Made by a program: the position numbers and the translations under genes. DNA of 22,764 nucleotides from an uncultured Collinsella sp. (lineage in GTDB: Bacteria > Actinomycetota > Coriobacteriia > Coriobacteriales > Coriobacteriaceae), in assembly GCA_902490365.1 (NCBI GenBank), contig CABUDQ010000037.1, positions 1-22,764 of the forward strand. The letters run 5' to 3'. The notes under the pieces are model-generated. The model searched no databases. It saw only the letters and a program-made list of their open reading frames with translations, and was not told the origin of the DNA. This document shows positions 20,900 through 22,764 of this stretch, piece after piece; position 1 is the first letter of the stretch; each line of letters opens with the position of its first letter.

Positions 20900-22518
20900 T
20901 GACTGACGTGCGCGAGGCCGCGCAGGGCCTGATTGAGTATGCCATCCATCGATCGATGATCGGACAGGACGATCGCATCTGGGCCTACAACACCATTTTG
21001 GAGTGCATCGGCGCCACGGGCCCCGCACTCGACATGGCTTGGGCACTCAAGACCGAGAAGATTTCGCTCTTGCACCCCGATACACTCCCCAACTTTGACC
21101 TGGAGGGCACGCTTGCCGCGCTTGCCGAGGCTGCCATTACCAACGGCGCCGCCGAGGACACGGCGTCGGGCCGCGACCGCATCGCCATGTGCATCATGGG
21201 CGTGCTCATGCCGAGGCCTTCGGCTGTAAACGAGGAGTTCAACGGACGTATGGGCGTCAACGAGCCCCGCGCCGCGACCGACTGGTTCTACGGCCTGTGC
21301 TGTGACGCCGGTTACGTGCGCCGCGCCGCTATCGCGCGCAACATCAAATGGAGCACTTCCACCAACTGGGGTGACCTGGAGATCACCATCAACCTGTCAA
21401 AGCCCGAAAAGGACCCGCGCGATATCGCCGCGGCAGGTGCAGCCAAGAACACGGGCGAGAAGTATCCCGCCTGCCAGCTCTGCATCGAAAACGAGGGGTA
21501 TCCCGGACGCTCCGCCGCAGCCGACGGAGGCGCTCATCCCGCCCGTCAGAACCTGCGCGTTATTCCCATTCAGCTTAATGGCGAGCGCTGGGGCTTCCAG
21601 TACAGCCCGTACGCGTACTTTAACGAGCACTGCATTGCCATGAGCTCCGAGCATCGTCCGATGCACGTCGACCGCAAGGGTCTGACCTGCCTGCTCGACT
21701 TTGTGGACCTGTTCCCGCATTACTTCATCGGCTCTAACGCCGACCTGCCCATCGTAGGCGGCTCAATCTTGTCGCACGACCACTTCCAGGGTGGCGCGCA
21801 CGAGTTCCCCATGATGCACGCCGCCGAGGTCTCGCAGTTTAGCGTGCCCGGTTTTGACCAGGTCAGCGGCACCGTGCTGCAGTGGCCGCTCTCGGTGCTG
21901 CGCCTGCGCACGCATGACCGCGCTCAGCTGCTCGACGCTGCCGAGAAGATTATCCTCGCCTGGCGCGAGTGGACCGACGAGTCGGTGGGCGTCATCGCGC
22001 ACACAGCCGATGGCGTGGCGCACAACACCGTGACGCCCGTCATCCGCCGCGTCGACTCCCGCGGCAACGCCGGCGGCGAGATTTACGAGGCCTACCTGGC
22101 GCTTCGCTGCAACATCACGACCGACGAGCATCCGCTGGGTGTGTTCCACCCGCATGCCGAGTACCACCACATTAAGAAGGAGAACATCGGCCTGATCGAG
22201 GTCATGGGCCTGGCCATTCTGCCGCCGCGCTTGGTTCCCGAGCTCGGCGCTGTCCGCGAGCACCTGCTGGCGGCCAAGGCCGATGCCAGCTACGATCTCG
22301 CCGGCTCGCTCGAGGGCGATGATCTTTGCCGCAGCCACGCCGCATGGGCCGAGGACGTTTTTGCCCGCCGCGCCGACGAGCTCACGGCGGACAACGCCAT
22401 CGATATCCTGCACGAGGAGGTCGGCGTGGTGTTTGGCCACGTACTCGACAACGCCGGCGTCTTTAAGTGGGACGAAGCCGGCCGCGCCGCCCAACAGCGC
22501 TTTATCGACTCGCTGTAA
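20890..22518 (+). CDS. galT: UDP-glucose--hexose-1-phosphate uridylyltransferase, class II GalT, 542 aa
   Basis: Cytoplasmic enzyme that exchanges UMP between UDP-glucose and galactose 1-phosphate. It is the long Firmicutes-type GalT (about 500 residues) rather than the shorter E. coli type. Visible family features are IKWSTSTNWGDLEITINLSK, SILSHDHFQGG, and HPHAEYHHIKKENIGLIEVM with His420 and His422. The ATG at 20890 overlaps galK by ten bases and has AGGGGG about eleven bases upstream; the ATG at 20899, overlapping the galK stop as TAATG, is an alternative that removes three residues. Either way translation is coupled to galK. A strong terminator follows. Confidence 0.95.
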   Translation: MAVMTDVREAAQGLIEYAIHRSMIGQDDRIWAYNTILECIGATGPALDMAWALKTEKISLLHPDTLPNFDLEGTLAALAEAAITNGAAEDTASGRDRIAMCIMGVLMPRPSAVNEEFNGRMGVNEPRAATDWFYGLCCDAGYVRRAAIARNIKWSTSTNWGDLEITINLSKPEKDPRDIAAAGAAKNTGEKYPACQLCIENEGYPGRSAAADGGAHPARQNLRVIPIQLNGERWGFQYSPYAYFNEHCIAMSSEHRPMHVDRKGLTCLLDFVDLFPHYFIGSNADLPIVGGSILSHDHFQGGAHEFPMMHAAEVSQFSVPGFDQVSGTVLQWPLSVLRLRTHDRAQLLDAAEKIILAWREWTDESVGVIAHTADGVAHNTVTPVIRRVDSRGNAGGEIYEAYLALRCNITTDEHPLGVFHPHAEYHHIKKENIGLIEVMGLAILPPRLVPELGAVREHLLAAKADASYDLAGSLEGDDLCRSHAAWAEDVFARRADELTADNAIDILHEEVGVVFGHVLDNAGVFKWDEAGRAAQQRFIDSL

Positions 22519-22566
22519 TGATCCCTTGGAGACGGAGGAAAACGGATCATTTCGTCTTCAAGACAA

Positions 22567-22605
22567 CGGCGCCCGCCGGCAACATCGCCGGCGGGCGCCG
22601 TTTTT
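22567..22605 (+). terminator. Terminator of galK-galT
   Basis: A perfect 14-bp GC-rich stem (22567-22580 with 22587-22600) around AACATC is followed by TTTTT. Confidence 0.9.
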
Positions 22606-22610
22606 GCGTG

Positions 22611-22666
22611 TAGTCGTTGGGGACGTTCTTGAATGACTAGTCGTTTAAGAACGTCCCCAACGACTA
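22611..22666. repeat. Perfect 20-bp inverted repeat after the galKT terminator
   Basis: TAGTCGTTGGGGACGTTCTT (22611-22630) is exactly complementary to 22647-22666 around a 16-base loop. TAGTCGTT occurs again in the loop region (22639-22646) and AACGACTA again at 22667-22674, so alternative pairings are possible. It is separate from the terminator and has no T-run. The rest of the window to 22764 shows no supportable gene. Confidence 0.75.
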
Positions 22667-22764
22667 AACGACTACTTGCGACCAAGGCAACGCCGATGTC
22701 TTGGCAACGACAGACACTATGACCCAATCCGAGGGCACTAAAAAGATAGGAGCCCCCGCTCGTG

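Noticed and set aside
8070..22666. Insertion sequence or prophage origin for the palindromes
   Set aside because: No transposase, integrase or phage gene is in the window and no target duplications were found by eye; they are reported only as repeats.

Overview
The window looks like chromosome from a gut coriobacterium, most likely Collinsella or a close relative. This is inferred from the moderately high GC, the actinobacterial style of the coding sequences, an agmatine deiminase cluster with a membrane-bound LuxR-type regulator, and a class II (Firmicutes-type) GalT. No sequence search was run. There is no rRNA, no complete tRNA, no CRISPR array, and no transposase or phage gene.

Region 1 (about 1-8000) is an agmatine-use locus. 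On the minus strand run putrescine carbamoyltransferase (ptcA), an agmatine/putrescine antiporter (aguD) and agmatine deiminase (aguA). A second AguD-like permease lies downstream behind its own attenuator-like leader. A membrane-anchored LuxR-family regulator (AguR-like) is divergent from ptcA, and the shared intergenic region holds an array of GTTTAC-like half-sites. Carbamate kinase, the ATP-yielding last step, is not in the window. A 63-residue small gene lies antisense to the 3' end of the second permease.

Region 2 (about 8000-14650) holds a BceAB/FtsX-type ABC transporter (minus strand, overlapping genes), an unusual fusion of a Nudix (MutT-like) hydrolase with a Vsr mismatch endonuclease, a possible small protein, an AraC-family regulator with a cupin-like sensor domain, and a HAD phosphatase.

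Region 3 (about 14650-22764) is sugar metabolism. A GatY/KbaY-like class II ketose-bisphosphate aldolase is divergent from a DeoR-family regulator. A flavodiiron protein (FprA) follows. A LacI-family regulator is divergent from galK-galT, with three copies of one operator in the intergenic region. Two of these are an exact 18-bp inverted pair around the galKT promoter.

The intergenic DNA is unusually rich in long inverted repeats. Between 1829 and 2458 hairpins stand almost end to end. They include two related ~105-bp cloverleaf-like elements whose paired bases differ by compensatory changes and which share a tandem G.T wobble, suggesting selection on a folded nucleic acid. Other long palindromes lie at 8070-8190, 11409-11520, 14813-14937 and 22611-22666. 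The main candidates for something undescribed are the Nudix-Vsr fusion, the paired cloverleaf elements, and the leader of the second permease.
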